Below, piece by piece: positions 62,857-64,000 of a stretch of DNA of 64,000 nucleotides. The position numbers and the translations under genes are program-made. The stretch covers positions 310,001-374,000 of the forward strand of contig JACJWR010000001.1 of assembly GCA_020637055.1 (NCBI GenBank), read 5' to 3'. The stretch is from Actinomycetota bacterium (lineage in GTDB: Bacteria > Actinomycetota > Actinomycetes > S36-B12 > UBA10799). The notes below the pieces were generated by a model. That model did not search any database and was not told where the DNA came from. It was given only the letters and a program-made list of their open reading frames with translations. Position 1 is the stretch's first letter; the number at the start of each line of letters is the position of its first letter.

Positions 62857-63045
62857 GCCGCCGGTGCCTCGCAGCCCCGACTGTGACGAAGGCAACGGAA
62901 CCCCTCCCTAGCCAAGGTCGACCCAGGCCCGCTCGGGAGACACTGGATGTGATCAAGCGGACTCGTGATTCCCGGCGGTGCGCGTATGAATCCACGCCGC
63001 CTGGGGATTACTGCCACGAGCGCAACTGACAAGACAGGCACACGA

Positions 63046-63074
63046 GGCGTCCGGCCGGCCCCGGCCCGGACGCC
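63046..63074 (+). terminator. Hairpin between DUF5318 and the penicillin-binding protein gene
   Basis: A 9-bp stem, GGCGTCCGG (63046-63054) with CCGGACGCC (63066-63074), is followed by CTTCTG. It lies 25 bp before the next ATG and could be a terminator for DUF5318 or a leader hairpin for the penicillin-binding protein. Confidence 0.4.
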
Positions 63075-63098
63075 CTTCTGAGCAATGGGAAACGACAT

Positions 63099-64000
63099 AT
63101 GACGAGCGACGACGAGACCCGGCCCGTGACCACGGTCGCCGACGACGAGAAGCCGCGCGCCAAGCGGCGCTTCATCGACTACCCGCGGCGAGGCCGCACC
63201 GGGTGGCGGCATTGGATTCCCTCGTGGCGACTCGTGCTGGGATCCCTGGTAACCCTTGGTCTGCTGGGCGTCGCGGCACTGGCCCTGGCTGTGGTGCTGA
63301 CCCCGGTGCCGAGGCCGAACGACATCGCGCTGGCCCAAGCGACCACCTTCTACTGGAACGACGGGACCACCGTCCTGGGGCGGACCGGTGAGGCGAATCG
63401 GACCAGCATCGACATCGACGCGGTGCCGGTTGACGTGCGGGAGGCCGTGATCGCGGCCGAGGATCGGGGTTTCTACGAACACTCCGGTTTCTCACCGGTG
63501 GGTATCACCAGAGCCGCCTGGAACAACGTGCGGTCCGAGGGCGGCACCCAGGGTGGCTCCACCATCACCCAGCAATACGCGAAGAACGCCTTCCTCACCC
63601 AGGATCAAACCTTGACCCGCAAACTCAAGGAATTGGTGCTGGCAATGAAACTCGAGGCGACGGTCAGCAAGGACACCATCCTCATCGACTACCTCAACAC
63701 GGTCTACTACGGCCGCAACGCCTATGGCATCGAGGCTGCTTCGCAGGCCTACTTCGGCAAACCTGCCAATGAGCTGACGGTCGCCGAAGGTGCGGTGCTC
63801 GCGTCCCTGCTGCAAGCTCCCAACGGCCTGGCTCCGGAGACCAACCTGACTGGCTTGCAGGAGCGGTGGAACTACGTGCTCGACGGCATGGTCGAAGAGG
63901 GCTACCTCAGTCAGGCCGAACGTGACGCCGTGCAGTTCCCGGCCATCGTCGAATACACCCCGGAGGTTTTCACGGCCGGCCCCGACGGCTACCTGTTCCA
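63099..64000 (+). CDS. Bifunctional penicillin-binding protein (PonA type), C-terminus beyond the window
   Basis: About 300 residues visible from ATG 63099. A charged cytoplasmic N-terminus, one membrane segment (LVLGSLVTLGLLGVAALALA), then a glycosyltransferase 51 domain with the catalytic glutamate in AAEDRGFYEHSG, EGGTQGGSTITQQYAKN, and YLNTVYYGRNAYGIEAASQA. The transpeptidase half is beyond the right edge. It polymerises lipid II and is expected to crosslink it. By synteny it corresponds to PonA1 of mycobacteria, where it is a target of PknB. The frame stays open to the edge. Confidence 0.93.
   Translation, partial: MTSDDETRPVTTVADDEKPRAKRRFIDYPRRGRTGWRHWIPSWRLVLGSLVTLGLLGVAALALAVVLTPVPRPNDIALAQATTFYWNDGTTVLGRTGEANRTSIDIDAVPVDVREAVIAAEDRGFYEHSGFSPVGITRAAWNNVRSEGGTQGGSTITQQYAKNAFLTQDQTLTRKLKELVLAMKLEATVSKDTILIDYLNTVYYGRNAYGIEAASQAYFGKPANELTVAEGAVLASLLQAPNGLAPETNLTGLQERWNYVLDGMVEEGYLSQAERDAVQFPAIVEYTPEVFTAGPDGYLF

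Noticed and set aside
62986..63081. 31-codon ORF before the penicillin-binding protein gene
   Set aside because: No ribosome binding site, and the sequence overlaps the hairpin; composition is unremarkable.
1..64000. CRISPR array, insertion sequence or prophage
   Set aside because: No regularly spaced repeats, transposase, integrase or phage structural gene was seen; nearly every base is in a housekeeping or conserved actinobacterial gene.

Overview
The window is a chromosomal origin region of a high-GC actinobacterium. The clearest evidence is the run dciA-recF-dnaN-[oriC]-dnaA-rpmH-rnpA-yidD-yidC-jag-rsmG-parA-parB with two perfect parS sites. Further evidence is the sigM/anti-sigma/trxB/trxA/cwlM and murJ/DUF6049/nudix/CCA-transferase blocks on one side, and gyrB/gyrA/DUF3566/tRNA-Ile/tRNA-Ala, crgA, trpG and pknB-pbpA-rodA-pstP-fhaB-fhaA on the other. 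A Bpa-type proteasome activator, GTG and leaderless starts, tRNA genes without encoded CCA, and an ino1/PadR pair fit the same group. I cannot name the genus. No phage, insertion sequence or CRISPR array was seen.

Layout. 1-4440: an acyl-CoA carboxylase operon with an AtuA-like gene cut by the left edge, behind a promoter covered by two overlapping palindromes. 4507-16735: mixed housekeeping genes (K+ channel, Bpa, SerS, HAD hydrolase, NlpC/P60 hydrolase, PheA, DUF4446, LarB/LarC, glycerophosphodiesterase, FAD oxidase, Fpg/Nei, tRNA-Leu). 16796-20187: a TetR/ABC exporter operon divergent from an SDR gene, with a duplicated operator between them. 20237-29328: HPP protein, then the fhaA-fhaB-pstP-rodA-pbpA-pknB morphogenesis operon, trpG/pabA and crgA. 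29432-39178: rhomboid, cyclophilin, two tRNAs flanking a DLW-39 gene, DUF3566, gyrA, gyrB, dciA, recF, dnaN. 39179-39755: oriC. 39756-46724: dnaA, then, on the opposite strand, rpmH to parB. 46687-55858: cwlM, trxA, trxB, anti-sigma, sigM, a detached MurJ-type pseudokinase, murJ, DUF6049. 55855-64000: nudix, CCA transferase, two membrane proteins, ino1, PadR, DUF5318 and the start of a bifunctional penicillin-binding protein.

How it fits together. Replication initiation, segregation and cell-wall growth are encoded side by side. PknB, PstP, FhaA, FhaB, CwlM, the MurJ pseudokinase, RodA and PbpA form the known actinobacterial kinase-controlled wall synthesis network.

The most unusual observations are: (a) a paired DnaA box between the converging ends of crgA and the rhomboid gene that nearly copies the strongest oriC pair; (b) a 59-residue ORF with two GLGWP motifs, with a strong ribosome binding site, translationally coupled to parA; (c) a 34-residue membrane ORF after parB; (d) a DLW-39 gene whose start codon lies 2 nt past the end of tRNA-Ile; (e) a run of stem-loops after larC; and (f) the duplicated operator of the ABC/SDR locus. 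I found no convincing wholly new multigene system.
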